64,000 bases of DNA from Streptomyces cupreus (GTDB lineage Bacteria; Actinomycetota; Actinomycetes; Streptomycetales; Streptomycetaceae): NCBI RefSeq assembly GCF_014257025.1, contig NZ_JACMSF010000041.1, forward strand, positions 22,136-86,135. Reading direction: 5' to 3'. How positions within the stretch are numbered: the first letter of the stretch is position 1; each line of letters starts with the position of its first letter. The position numbers and the translations under genes are program-made. Positions 1 through 8,583 of this stretch are shown here, in pieces. Below the pieces are notes generated by a model. That model was not told where the DNA came from, did not search any database, and saw only the letters and a list, made by a program, of their open reading frames with translations.

Positions 1-641
1 GGGTACGGGGAACGCGCGATGTAGTGCGGGACGTGCGCGGCGACACCGAGGACCTCATGGCCCGCCTCCATCAGGCGGTACTCCAGCAGCGACTCGGCGC
101 TGCCCGGTACCTGCGCCTCCTCGAAGGGGCTGCGATGGCCCGGGACGAGGTCGGTGCGGTTGCCGTGCGGGGTGAGGCCGACGGGCCGCGTGTGCGGGAC
201 ACCCATGGGGATGCCGTGGAAGTTCACGGACAGCCGGACGCCGAGCCGCTCCACGATCTGCTGCACGGCGGCGGCGAAGCGCTCCCACTCCACGTCCGGC
301 TCGGGCCCGGACAGCAGCAGGAAGGGCGCTCCGGTGGCGTCCTGGACGAGCCGTACCTCGATGGCCGGCACTTCGTATTCGGTCCAGCGGTCGCGCTTGA
401 ACGTCAGCAGCGGGCGGCGGGCGCGATAGTCCACGAGCCGGTCATGGTCGAACCGGGCCACGAGCTGGTGGGGCAGCGAGTCGAGCAGCCGGTCGACGAT
501 CTGGTCGCCGGTCTCGCCCGCGTCGATGTATCCGTCGAAGTGGTAGAGCATGACAAGGCCGGCCGACTCCTGCGCCAGCGCCATGTCGACGACAGCCAGG
601 CCCTTCGGCTCCCATGCGTACAAACCCTGCGGATCAAGCAC
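1..641 (-). CDS. PAC2 family protein (3' end outside window)
   Basis: This is the N-terminal 213 codons of a protein of the PAC2 (proteasome assembly chaperone-like) family, which is widespread in Actinobacteria; its biochemical role is not settled. I chose the GTG at 639-641 because GAGGAGGAG lies just upstream; translation begins VLDPQGLYAW and contains the family-typical HFDGYIDAGETGDQ and NFHGIPMGVPHTRP segments. The reading frame is open to the window edge, so the C-terminus is missing. It lies downstream of rpsA in the same direction but is separated from it by a hairpin, so independent expression is likely. Family assignment comes from recognised sequence similarity. Confidence 0.8.
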   Translation of the reverse strand, partial: MLDPQGLYAWEPKGLAVVDMALAQESAGLVMLYHFDGYIDAGETGDQIVDRLLDSLPHQLVARFDHDRLVDYRARRPLLTFKRDRWTEYEVPAIEVRLVQDATGAPFLLLSGPEPDVEWERFAAAVQQIVERLGVRLSVNFHGIPMGVPHTRPVGLTPHGNRTDLVPGHRSPFEEAQVPGSAESLLEYRLMEAGHEVLGVAAHVPHYIARSPY

Positions 642-697
642 AGTGACCGCTCCTCCTCGTGTTCATACGGAACAACGCGGAGTAGGGCAGGGCCATT

Positions 698-720
698 CCC
701 CTGATCATGAAACTCAGGGG
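698..720. repeat. Short inverted repeat upstream of PAC2 gene
   Basis: The 7-base arms CCCCTGA (698-704) and TCAGGGG (714-720) flank a 9-base loop. It lies about 60 bases upstream of the PAC2 start and could be a weak terminator or an operator. There is no T-run. Confidence 0.35.
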
Positions 721-734
721 ACAGCAACTCCCGT

Positions 735-774
735 AAGGGGCGCAGGGAACTGCGCGACAAGCCCCCCCCCGGCC
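735..774. repeat. Dispersed streptomycete intergenic repeat, copy 1
   Basis: The stretch AAGGGGCGCAGGGAACTGCG followed by CGACAAGCCCC is a variant of a GGGGCGCGGGGAACTGCGCGA-type sequence that I recognise as recurring between genes in many Streptomyces genomes. It contains the internal pair CGCAG/CTGCG. A related but longer form lies at 11685-11762. Function unknown. Confidence 0.5.
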
Positions 775-799
775 CGCAGCCGACGTACTGGCACGCCAA

Positions 800-829
800 A
801 GGGGCCGCACCCCGAAAGGTACGGCCCCT
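800..829 (-). terminator. Hairpin terminator downstream of rpsA
   Basis: AGGGGCCG (800-807) and CGGCCCCT (822-829) form a perfect 8-bp stem with a 14-base loop, starting 28 bases after the rpsA stop codon. It has no U-run, as is common for streptomycete terminators. Confidence 0.65.
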
Positions 830-856
830 CAGTCAGGAGCTACTGCTCAGTGGGCG

Positions 857-2353
857 TCAGCTCTGCCCACCCGCCAGCTTCTCTCGCAGAGCGGCCAGCG
901 CCTCGTCCGAGGCAAGCGCGCCGGAGTTGTCCGGGCCCTCGGAGGAGTACGAGCCACCGGACGCGGCCGGAGCCGCACCCGCCGCGTCGCCACCCTCGGC
1001 AGCGGCGGCAGCGTCGGCCTCACGGCTCTTGATGACCTGCTGCTGGTGCTGCTCGAAGCGCTGCTGCGCCTCGGCGTACTGGCGCTCCCACTCCTCGCGC
1101 TGCTTCTCGTACCCTTCGAGCCAGTCGTTGGTCTCGGGGTCGAAGCCCTCGGGGTAGATGTAGTTGCCCTGGTCGTCGTAGGACGCGGCCATGCCGTACA
1201 GCGTCGGGTCGAACTCGACCGAGGCCGGGTCGGCACCGAAGGACTCGTTGGCCTGCTTCAGGGACAGCGAGATCCGGCGACGCTCAAGGTCGATGTCGAT
1301 GACCTTGACGAAGATCTCGTCGTTGACCTGGACGACCTGCTCCGGGATCTCCACGTGGCGCTCGGCCAGCTCGGAGATGTGGACCAGACCCTCGATGCCC
1401 TCGTCCACGCGGACGAACGCACCGAACGGAACCAGCTTCGTGACCTTGCCGGGCACGACCTGGCCGATCTGGTGGGTGCGGGCGAACTGCTGCCACGGGT
1501 CTTCCTGGGTCGCCTTCAGCGACAGGGAGACACGCTCGCGGTCCATGTCGACGTCGAGAACCTCGACGGTGACCTCCTGGCCGACCTCGACAACCTCGGA
1601 CGGGTGGTCGATGTGCTTCCAGGACAGCTCGGAGACGTGGACCAGACCGTCGACGCCACCCAGGTCCACGAAGGCACCGAAGTTGACGATCGAGGAGACG
1701 ACGCCGGAACGGACCTGACCCTTCTGGAGGGTGGTGAGGAACGTCTGGCGGACCTCGGACTGGGTCTGCTCCAGCCAGGCACGGCGGGACAGGACCACGT
1801 TGTTGCGGTTCTTGTCCAGCTCGATGATCTTGGCCTCGAGCTCCTTGCCCACGTAGGGCTGGAGGTCGCGGACGCGGCGCATCTCGACCAGGGAGGCCGG
1901 GAGGAAGCCACGGAGGCCGATGTCGAGGATGAGACCACCCTTGACGACCTCGATGACGGTACCGGTGACGATCCCGTCCTCTTCCTTGATCTTCTCGATC
2001 GTGCCCCAGGCACGCTCGTACTGAGCGCGCTTCTTGGACAGGATGAGGCGGCCTTCCTTGTCCTCCTTCTGGAGAACCAGGGCCTCGATCTCATCGCCCA
2101 CGGCGACGACCTCGTTCGGGTCGACGTCGTGCTTGATGGAGAGCTCACGGCTCGGGATAACGCCTTCGGTCTTGTAACCGATGTCGAGCAGGACCTCGTC
2201 CCGGTCGACCTTCACGATGACGCCGTCGACGATGTCGCCGTCGTTGAAGTACTTGATCGTCTCGTCGATCGCGGCGAGGAAGGCTTCCTCGTTACCGATG
2301 TCGTTGACCGCTACCTGCGGGGTGGTGGCGGTGGTCTCGGTGCTGCTCGTCAT
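857..2353 (-). CDS. rpsA: 30S ribosomal protein S1
   Basis: Ribosomal protein S1 (498 aa) binds mRNA on the 30S subunit. Four S1 RNA-binding repeats are visible, at about residues 45-115, 133-198, 219-288 and 304-373; repeats 3 and 4 carry the canonical GAFVDLG/GLVHVSELS and GAFVRVD/GLVHISELA cores. A Gln/Glu-rich linker and Ala/Gly/Ser-rich acidic tail follow, as in other actinobacterial S1 proteins. The ATG at 2351-2353 opens MTSSTETTATTPQ; the frame stays open far upstream, but that extension has no conserved sequence and overlaps the promoter, so I rejected it. A consensus vegetative promoter lies about 200 bases upstream, giving a long leader. Confidence 0.97.
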   Translation of the reverse strand: MTSSTETTATTPQVAVNDIGNEEAFLAAIDETIKYFNDGDIVDGVIVKVDRDEVLLDIGYKTEGVIPSRELSIKHDVDPNEVVAVGDEIEALVLQKEDKEGRLILSKKRAQYERAWGTIEKIKEEDGIVTGTVIEVVKGGLILDIGLRGFLPASLVEMRRVRDLQPYVGKELEAKIIELDKNRNNVVLSRRAWLEQTQSEVRQTFLTTLQKGQVRSGVVSSIVNFGAFVDLGGVDGLVHVSELSWKHIDHPSEVVEVGQEVTVEVLDVDMDRERVSLSLKATQEDPWQQFARTHQIGQVVPGKVTKLVPFGAFVRVDEGIEGLVHISELAERHVEIPEQVVQVNDEIFVKVIDIDLERRRISLSLKQANESFGADPASVEFDPTLYGMAASYDDQGNYIYPEGFDPETNDWLEGYEKQREEWERQYAEAQQRFEQHQQQVIKSREADAAAAAEGGDAAGAAPAASGGSYSSEGPDNSGALASDEALAALREKLAGGQS

Positions 2354-2734
2354 GTGGGAAAGGGCTCCGGTACGGACATTGAAGTCGTAGGTACTGCTAC
2401 GCCGGGAGCCCGTATCGCTCTGAAGAAGCCGGACAGCCAAGGAAGCGCCCCACCAGCCAAAACCGGTGATGCGCCTCGAAAACCGAGGGGACATACAACA
2501 GATGCGAGCGCAGCCTGCTACGTCTGAGGTGCGCAGGCCCGCAGCGCAACTTGTAGCATACGGGGGCAGCCGGGCAGGGTCAATGCGCGAAGGCGCACAC
2601 CCGGGGCGGATCGCCGCATACCCGGCACAAGACCTGTCTCCTGAGGCCACGCAGGGCCCACTGCGCCCCTTTCGTGACGCCGCCGGGGGGCCGCGCCGTC
2701 CAGGTGACGGAAGAGTACGACGAGGGAGCCGATC
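2354..2734. other. Divergent intergenic region with long rpsA leader
   Basis: This 380-base stretch holds the rpsA promoter (2555-2583) and about 195 nt of untranslated rpsA leader. Within the leader the minus strand reads CCTCGGTTTTCGAGG, a small 5-bp hairpin, followed by a second CGGTTTT tract. I see no clear promoter for the methyltransferase gene on the plus strand and no credible ORF. Confidence 0.5.
2555..2583 (-). promoter_or_regulatory. Vegetative (HrdB-type) promoter of rpsA
   Basis: On the minus strand, TTGACC (2583-2578) is followed after exactly 17 bases by TATGCT (2560-2555). This is a near-consensus housekeeping promoter. Transcription would begin near 2548, giving an rpsA leader of about 195 nt. 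Confidence 0.8.
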
Positions 2735-3568
2735 ATCCAAGAGCCCGTATCCATCGAGACCGCGCCCGGGTCCGAAGCCGAACCCGAGGCCACTCGGCGT
2801 GTCGCCGGGGTCGCGGAGAGTTCCCGCGCCAACCGGGGCTGGTGGGACCGCAACGCGGACGAGTACCAGATCGAGCACGGCACCTTCCTCGGCGACGACC
2901 GCTTCGTCTGGGGCCCCGAGGGCCTGGACGAGGTGGAGGCGGAGCTGCTCGGCCCGCCGGAGCAGCTGAAGGGCAAGGACGTCCTGGAGATCGGCGCCGG
3001 CGCGGCCCAGTGCTCGCGCTGGCTTGCCGCGCAGGGCGCCCGCCCGGTCGCCCTGGACCTGTCCCACCGTCAGCTCCAGCACGCGCTGCGGATCGGCGGC
3101 TCCTTCCCGCTGGTCTGCGCCGACGCGGGCGCCCTCCCCTTCGCCAACGGCACCTTCGACCTGGCCTGCTCGGCGTACGGGGCGCTGCCCTTCGTCGCCG
3201 ATCCGGTGCTGGTGCTGCGCGAGGTGCGCCGGGTGCTGCGCCCGGGCGGCCGGTTCGTCTTCTCGGTCACCCACCCCATCCGCTGGGCGTTCCCGGACGA
3301 GCCGGGCCCCGAGGGCCTTTCGGTGTCCGCCTCGTACTTCGACCGCACGCCGTACGTCGAGCAGGACGAGGCGGGCCGCGCGGTGTACGTCGAGCACCAC
3401 CGGACGATCGGCGACCGCGTCCGGGACATCGTGGCGGCGGACCTCCGCCTGGTCGACCTGGTGGAGCCGGAGTGGCCGGCCTGGAACTCCTCGGAGTGGG
3501 GCGGCTGGTCCCCGCTGCGCGGCAATCTGATCCCGGGGACGGCGATCTTCGTCTGCGTACGAGACTGA
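2735..3568 (+). CDS. Class I SAM-dependent methyltransferase
   Basis: A class I (Rossmann) methyltransferase of unknown substrate. The SAM-binding motif VLEIGAGAAQCSRWLA is followed by VALDLSHRQL, by DAGALPFANGTFDLACS, and by the VLREVRRVLRPGGRFVFSVTHP segment, all typical of the Methyltransf_11/25 group. The start is problematic: the conserved N-terminus (GWWDRNADEYQ...GDDRFVWGPEG) lies upstream of the first in-frame GTG (2933), and between the in-frame stop at 2705 and that point there is no ATG, GTG, TTG or CTG. An ATC at 2735-2737, six bases after GGGAG-type sequence, is my best guess for a rare start. It ends 4 bases before hrpB and is probably cotranscribed with it. Confidence 0.8.
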   Translation: MQEPVSIETAPGSEAEPEATRRVAGVAESSRANRGWWDRNADEYQIEHGTFLGDDRFVWGPEGLDEVEAELLGPPEQLKGKDVLEIGAGAAQCSRWLAAQGARPVALDLSHRQLQHALRIGGSFPLVCADAGALPFANGTFDLACSAYGALPFVADPVLVLREVRRVLRPGGRFVFSVTHPIRWAFPDEPGPEGLSVSASYFDRTPYVEQDEAGRAVYVEHHRTIGDRVRDIVAADLRLVDLVEPEWPAWNSSEWGGWSPLRGNLIPGTAIFVCVRD

Positions 3569-3572
3569 GCGT

Positions 3573-6134
3573 GTGATCCGCTACGACGCTCTGGACGCCC
3601 TTCCCGTACGCGGTGCCCTTCCCGGCCTGACCGACGCCCTGGAGGCGCACGGCACCGCGGTCCTGGTCGCCCCGCCCGGCACCGGCAAGACGACCCTCGT
3701 CCCGCTGGCGCTGGCGGGGCTCCTCGGCGAGGGGCCCGCCCGACGGGTCGTCGTCGCGGAGCCCCGCCGTATCGCCGCCCGCGCCGCGGCCCGGCGGATG
3801 GCGTGGCTGCTGGGCGAGAAGGTCGGCGAGAGCGTCGGGTACACCGTGCGCGGCGAGCGGGTCGTCGGACGGCACGCACGCGTGGAGGTCGTCACGACGG
3901 GTGTGCTCCTGCAGCGCCTCCAGCGCGACCAGGAGCTCGCGGGCGTGGACGTCGTGGTCCTGGACGAGTGCCATGAGCGGCATCTGGACGCGGACACGAC
4001 GGCGGCCTTTCTGTGGGACGTACGGCAGGCGCTGCGGCCGGAGCTGCGGCTGGTGGCCGCGTCGGCGACGACGGACGCGGAGGGCTGGGCCCGGCTGCTG
4101 GGCGGCGCGCCGGTGGTCGAGGCGGACGGCGTCTCGTATCCGGTGGAGGTCGTGTGGGCACCGCCGGCGCGTCCGGTACGGCCGCCGCACGGCATGCGCG
4201 TCGACCCGGCGCTGCTGACGCATGTGGCCTCGGTGGTACGGCGGGCACTGGCGGAGCGGCAGGGGGACGTGCTGTGTTTCCTGCCGGGCGTCGGGGAGAT
4301 CGCGCGGGTGGCCGGACAACTGGGTGACCTGGGCGATGCGGAGGTGCTCCAGGTGCACGGCCGCGCTCCGGCGGCGGTGCAGGACGCGGTGCTGTCGGGC
4401 GGGGAGCGGCGCCGGGTGGTGCTGGCGACCTCCGTGGCCGAGTCCTCGCTGACGGTTCCCGGGGTCCGGGTGGTCGTCGACTGCGGTCTCGCGCGGGAGC
4501 CGCGTGTCGACCACGCGCGTGGACTGAGCGCGCTGACGACGGTACGGGCCTCGCAGGCGGCGGGACGGCAGCGGGCGGGCCGGGCCGGGCGTGAGGCGCC
4601 GGGTGCGGTGTACCGCTGCTGGGCGGAGGCGGAGGACGCGCGTCTGCCGCGGTTCCCCTCCCCCGAGATCAAGGTGGCGGACCTGACGGCGTTCGCGTTG
4701 CAGGCGGCGTGCTGGGGAGATCCGTCGGCCGCCGCTCTGGCCCTGCTGGACCCGCCTCCGGCGGGCGCGATGGCGGCGGCACGGGACGCCTTGGCGGCGG
4801 TGGGAGCCGTGGATTCCCGGGGCCGGGCCACGGAGCGCGGGCTGAGGCTGGCCCGGCTCGGGCTGCATCCGCGTCTGGGGCGGGCTCTGCTGGACACCTC
4901 CGGTGCGGGCGCCGAGGTGGTGGCTCTGCTGTCGGAGGAGGCGCCGCGGGAGTACGGCGATGATCTGGCGGCGGCTTGGCGGGCCGCCCGGCGTGGGGGT
5001 GACGCCTACTCGGGGCGGTGGCGTGCCGAAGTCCGGCGGCTGCGGGCCGTCGCCGGGGAGGTTTCCCCGCCGCCCGCCCATGACCGCCGGTCACCGGCAG
5101 CCGCCGAGGCCGGACCGGGCGCCCCCGATCAGGACGCGGCCCTCTTCGCCGACCGGCTCGCCGGGGTCGTCGCCGCCCTCGCCTTCCCGGAGCGCGTCGC
5201 CAAGCTCGACGGCCGCTCGTACCTCATGGCATCCGGGACCAGGGCCGACCTGCCCGACGGCTCACCCCTGCACGGCGCCCCCTGGATCGCCGTCGCCGCG
5301 GCGGACCGGCCCGTCGGCAAGGGGCACGCACGCGTGCAGCTCGCCGCCGTGGTGGACGAGGAGACGGCTCGCTCGGCAGCCGCTCCTCTGTATACGGAGG
5401 GCGAGGAAGTCCACTGGGCCGACGGGGACGTGGTCGCACGGCAGGTGGAGCGGTTGGGGGCGATCGAGCTGACGGTGCGTCCGTTGCGCGACGCCGACCC
5501 CGCGCTCGTACGCGACGCCCTGTTGGAGGGGTTGCGTCAGGAGGGGCTGGGCCTGTTGCGATGGTCGCCGGAGGCGGTCGTACTGCGGCAGCGGCTGGCG
5601 TTTCTGCGGCTGCGGGTGGGCGACCCGTGGCCCGATGTGTCCGAGGATGCGCTGCACGCGCGCGTGGAGGAGTGGCTGGAGCCGGAGCTGAGCCGTGCCC
5701 GGCGACGGGCGGACCTTGCGCGGATCGATGCGGGGGCGGGCCTGGGCCGACTGCTGCCCTGGGCCTCGGGCGAGGCGGCACGGCTGGACGAGCTGGCGCC
5801 CGAGCGCCTCACCGTCCCCAGTGGGTCCAGAATCCGGATCGACTACACGAACCCCGAACAGCCCGTCCTCGCCGTGAAGTTGCAGGAGATGTTCGGCCTG
5901 CACGAATCGCCGACGGTCGCCGGGGTGCCGGTCCTCGTCCATCTCCTCTCCCCCGCCGGCCGTCCCGCCGCCGTCACCGCCGACCTCGCCTCCTTCTGGA
6001 AGGACGGCTACAAGGGCGTACGAGCGGAGCTGCGGGGACGGTACCCGAAGCATCCGTGGCCCGAGGATCCGGCGACGGCCGAGCCGACGCGGCATACCGC
6101 GGCTCGGGCTCGGCGTCAGGCGGGCGGGAGCTGA
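3573..6134 (+). CDS. hrpB: ATP-dependent helicase HrpB
   Basis: A DEAH-box helicase of the HrpB family (853 aa, normal length). Motif I, APPGTGKTT, is at residues 33-41; motif II reads DECHERH; motif III SATTDAEG; motif VI QRAGRAGREAPG. An HA2-like helical region and the C-terminal HrpB domain follow (LPWASGEAARLDELAPERL, IDYTNPEQPVLAVKLQEMFG). It is presumed to unwind RNA or RNA-DNA duplexes in the cytoplasm; the exact role in streptomycetes is unknown. The start is GTG at 3573, four bases after the methyltransferase stop. The 3' end overlaps the decayed caspase-like locus by 19 bases. Confidence 0.95.
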   Translation: MIRYDALDALPVRGALPGLTDALEAHGTAVLVAPPGTGKTTLVPLALAGLLGEGPARRVVVAEPRRIAARAAARRMAWLLGEKVGESVGYTVRGERVVGRHARVEVVTTGVLLQRLQRDQELAGVDVVVLDECHERHLDADTTAAFLWDVRQALRPELRLVAASATTDAEGWARLLGGAPVVEADGVSYPVEVVWAPPARPVRPPHGMRVDPALLTHVASVVRRALAERQGDVLCFLPGVGEIARVAGQLGDLGDAEVLQVHGRAPAAVQDAVLSGGERRRVVLATSVAESSLTVPGVRVVVDCGLAREPRVDHARGLSALTTVRASQAAGRQRAGRAGREAPGAVYRCWAEAEDARLPRFPSPEIKVADLTAFALQAACWGDPSAAALALLDPPPAGAMAAARDALAAVGAVDSRGRATERGLRLARLGLHPRLGRALLDTSGAGAEVVALLSEEAPREYGDDLAAAWRAARRGGDAYSGRWRAEVRRLRAVAGEVSPPPAHDRRSPAAAEAGPGAPDQDAALFADRLAGVVAALAFPERVAKLDGRSYLMASGTRADLPDGSPLHGAPWIAVAAADRPVGKGHARVQLAAVVDEETARSAAAPLYTEGEEVHWADGDVVARQVERLGAIELTVRPLRDADPALVRDALLEGLRQEGLGLLRWSPEAVVLRQRLAFLRLRVGDPWPDVSEDALHARVEEWLEPELSRARRRADLARIDAGAGLGRLLPWASGEAARLDELAPERLTVPSGSRIRIDYTNPEQPVLAVKLQEMFGLHESPTVAGVPVLVHLLSPAGRPAAVTADLASFWKDGYKGVRAELRGRYPKHPWPEDPATAEPTRHTAARARRQAGGS

Positions 6135-6423
6135 AGGGCGAACAAGGCGTTGGCCGTGGCTACGCCGATGAGCCGGTCGTCGACAGGGGCGACGGACCAG
6201 ATGTCGGCGCCTACGTGGACATTCGCGATGGGTTGGGCAGAGCCCGGCGCATAGAAGTGAAGAGGCCGTCGGAGGTGGGGTTGTGGAGGCGGTCGCCGTC
6301 CTCGTAGCCGAGCTCGCGGAACACCTCGGCGATGGTGTCCATGTCCAGCTCCGCGCAGGGCAGCGGGGGCAGCTCGTGGTCGTAGGAGTCCGTGCCGCTG
6401 ACGACGACCGTACGGCGGGTCAT
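6116..6423 (-). pseudogene. Caspase-like (peptidase C14) gene remnant
   Basis: The ATG at 6423 opens 70 codons reading MTRRTVVVSGTDSY, then ELPPLPCAELDMDTIAEVF and NPTSDGLFTSM before TAG at 6211. This resembles the N-terminal first strand and helix of actinobacterial caspase-family proteins but stops before the catalytic His (usually YYSGHG) and Cys. Shifted by one frame, the same DNA reads FYAPGSAQPIANVHVGADIW and VAPVDDRLIGVATANALFAL before TGA at 6116. That looks like the C-terminus of a beta-propeller-type protein, so an internal deletion probably joined the two ends out of frame. The ATG overlaps the stop of the upstream hydrolase (ATGA). The caspase call rests on resemblance of a short segment. 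Confidence 0.6.
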
Positions 6424-7282
6424 GGCAGAAGTCCGGCGGCTACGGCCGCTCCCGTCTCGGCGGCGGTGAGGTGGGGGACGAGGTCGTGGGCCTGGCGGCC
6501 GTTGTCGATCAGGATGTCCGTGACGGCGAGGCCGTCCGGGGACTTGAACAGCGGCGCCAGTTCCTTGGCGAGGGCCACCACGTCTCCTCGGTCGCAGATG
6601 TTCGTCCACTCCCGTAAGCCGGCGGGCCAGGTGCCCGGCGCGGGGCGCAGCCGGTCGTAGACCAGGCGCGGGATGCCGAGCGGGGACCCGAGGCTCACCA
6701 GTGTGCACACCGGCCACTCGGGACGCGCGCACAGGGCCTCGTACGCGATCACGCTGCCCAGGGAGTGCGCCACGAGCACCTGGGTGTCGTCGGTGACGGT
6801 GTCCGCGATGCTCCGCTGGACCCGCTCGCGGGTGTCGTCGTCCGTCAGGTAGAGGCGCACCTGCTTGAGGACACCGATCAGGAAGCGGTCGGTGAAGCGG
6901 GACGGCAGCAGGGCGCTGAGCGCGTGCAGGGCGCGCTGCACGGTATGGGGGGTGGTGGCCTTGGCGGTCTCGGCGGGGGCGGGCGGTGGCACGCGGTCGG
7001 GGGCGATACGGGCCGCCTCCTGCCACAGCGCCATCAGCAGCTCGGTCTCGAAGCCCTCGGTCACATCGCGGTGGGTCCAGGCGTAGCCGTCGCTCTTCAC
7101 CGGAGCGCCCGGAGGCCGGAACCAGTGGCCATAGAAGGCCACTTCGATGTCCCGGGGCGTCAGGTCGAAGGCGCGCCCGTCGCCCTCAGGCCGTCCAACA
7201 GCGCTGGTGCCACTCCCCCGTGCAGGGTGTGCGGTCCGAGGTACTGCTTCCCGATCCCGTGTACGACGACGACCCTGGCCAT
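6420..7282 (-). pseudogene. Frameshifted alpha/beta hydrolase
   Basis: An alpha/beta hydrolase of the type often paired with caspase-like effectors in actinobacteria. ATG 7282, preceded by GGGGGAGG, opens MARVVVVHGIGKQYLGP, the expected oxyanion-side N-terminus, but this frame stops after 40 codons at 7160. The rest continues in a different frame: DIEVAFYGHWFRPPG, then the nucleophile elbow VLVAHSLGSVIAYEALCA, and ends at 6420. One missing base between about 7165 and 7205 would restore one continuous protein of about 286 aa. It is either a real inactivating frameshift or a sequencing error; the decay of its neighbour favours a real one. Confidence 0.75.
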
Positions 7283-7343
7283 GACAGCGGCCTCCCCCGA
7301 TGCTGCGTACGTCATGCCGGATCGTACAACTCGGGCCCTCCGC

Positions 7344-8336
7344 TCAGGCGTTGACCGGCTCCGGTTCCGTGGTCTGTGCCGGTGCCGGGTCCTCGGGGCG
7401 GCGGCTGCGGGCCTCCAGGTAGAGGGACAGGGAGAGCAGGAGGATGCCCAGGGTCAGGAAGCCCCAGGGCAGGTAGGACGTCATCAGGAGGACCAGGGTG
7501 CGGTTCGATTTGACCAGGTCGACCGTGTAGTCGATGTAGTCCTCGCGCATCTTCACATGGCCTGCGAACGCCGTGACCTTGTCACGGTCGCCGAGCAGGG
7601 TGCCGCCGCGCAGCTCCTCCTTGTGGATCTCCTCGCCGTAGACGGGGGCGCCGGTGAGGGGTTCGACCCAGAACTTGCGGACGGTGGTGTACCAGCGGGT
7701 GGTGCCGGTGTCGGCGAGTGACTCCGGTGTGACTCCGTCGACGGGCATCGTCCTGGGGTACGGCACCTTCGTCCACGGGATGGTCTGCTCGAAGTAGTAG
7801 ACCTCGACGCCGCGGAAGTCCTCGGTGCCCTTGTAGTGGATGGGCGCGGCGGTGCGGGTCTGGGCGTCGAAGTACTCGTAGTCCCGTTTCTCGGTCAGGA
7901 AGGGCCACTTGAACTCGATGCCCTCGCGGTGCACGGGGTCGCCGTCGACCATCTCGCCGGTGGCGTGGACGGGTTCCTGGGTGTGGGCGTCGAAGATGTA
8001 GCGCTCGGGGATCCGGGAGACCATCTTGCCGTCGGGGCCCTGGACATAGGAGAGGCCGTCCCAGACCACCACGTCCCGGCCCGCCGTCTTCTCGATCCGT
8101 TCCGAGGCCTCCACGTTGCCCTTGAGGGTCTGCACGATGGTGACCTCGGAGACCTTCCTCGCCTTCATGGTGCCGTAGTCGAGAAGGGTGGCGTCCTTCG
8201 CCTCCAGGACCATGTCCTGGTACTGGTTCGCGGGGATCTTGGCCAGGCGCGGGAAGGCGTACCAGCGCAGCATCGGGGACAGCGCGGCGAAGAACACGGC
8301 GAAGGCGAGCAGGATCAGACTGGCCTTGCGGCGCAT
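7344..8336 (-). CDS. DUF3068 (PorA-like) membrane-anchored protein
   Basis: A 330-aa protein of the DUF3068 family. It has an N-terminal membrane segment (SLILLAFAVFFAALSPML), a long extracytoplasmic domain with the family-typical LDYGTMKARKVSEVTIVQT and DGLSYVQGPDGKMVSRIPER stretches, and a second membrane helix near the C-terminus (LVLLMTSYLPWGFLTLGILL) followed by a short basic, Pro-rich cytoplasmic tail. Function is unknown; family members occur in the envelope of Actinobacteria. The ATG at 8336 follows a strong GGGAGGGAGG site. The small SPW_0924-type gene lies 21 bases upstream in the same direction, so the two are probably cotranscribed. Confidence 0.85.
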   Translation of the reverse strand: MRRKASLILLAFAVFFAALSPMLRWYAFPRLAKIPANQYQDMVLEAKDATLLDYGTMKARKVSEVTIVQTLKGNVEASERIEKTAGRDVVVWDGLSYVQGPDGKMVSRIPERYIFDAHTQEPVHATGEMVDGDPVHREGIEFKWPFLTEKRDYEYFDAQTRTAAPIHYKGTEDFRGVEVYYFEQTIPWTKVPYPRTMPVDGVTPESLADTGTTRWYTTVRKFWVEPLTGAPVYGEEIHKEELRGGTLLGDRDKVTAFAGHVKMREDYIDYTVDLVKSNRTLVLLMTSYLPWGFLTLGILLLSLSLYLEARSRRPEDPAPAQTTEPEPVNA

Positions 8337-8357
8337 CTCGGCCTCCCTCCCGGGCGG

Positions 8358-8492
8358 TTACGGGTGTGCGGGCACCGTCGTCAGCAGCGGCTTGGGGGAG
8401 GTCTCGCCGGCCGGGGAGCCGAGCGCGGTGAGCGTGAAGACCAGGGCGAGCGCGACGGCGAGACCGGTCGCGGCGGCGATCAGGGCGCGCAC
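8358..8492 (-). CDS. SPW_0924 family small membrane protein
   Basis: A 44-residue protein starting at GTG 8492 behind a GGGGAGG site. It has one hydrophobic helix (ALIAAATGLAVALALVFTL) and a conserved polar tail (GSPAGETSPKPLLTTVPAHP). I recognise it as the SPW_0924 family of tiny streptomycete proteins; function unknown. It is upstream of, and probably cotranscribed with, the DUF3068 gene. Confidence 0.8.
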   Translation of the reverse strand: MRALIAAATGLAVALALVFTLTALGSPAGETSPKPLLTTVPAHP

Positions 8493-8583
8493 GGTGCCTC
8501 CCCACGGGCCGGAGCTGATACATCGTCAGGTTCCGGCACCGTAGCAACGGGCGGGCGAGATGAGAACACGTCGCACACGACGA

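Noticed and set aside
764..773. Run of ten C residues after the dispersed repeat
   Set aside because: A homopolymer of this length could be a sequencing artefact or slippage site, but it is intergenic and has no evident consequence.
1046..2527. 493-codon open frame antisense to rpsA
   Set aside because: It exists because GC-rich third positions suppress stops on the opposite strand; its composition is Asp/Leu/Val-rich nonsense and rpsA is unmistakable.
2674..3576. 300-codon frame starting GTG ACG GAA GAG upstream of the methyltransferase
   Set aside because: It has a start codon and some ribosome-site sequence but reads Arg/Gly/Pro-rich shadow through the methyltransferase; kept only as a possible clue to a frameshift.
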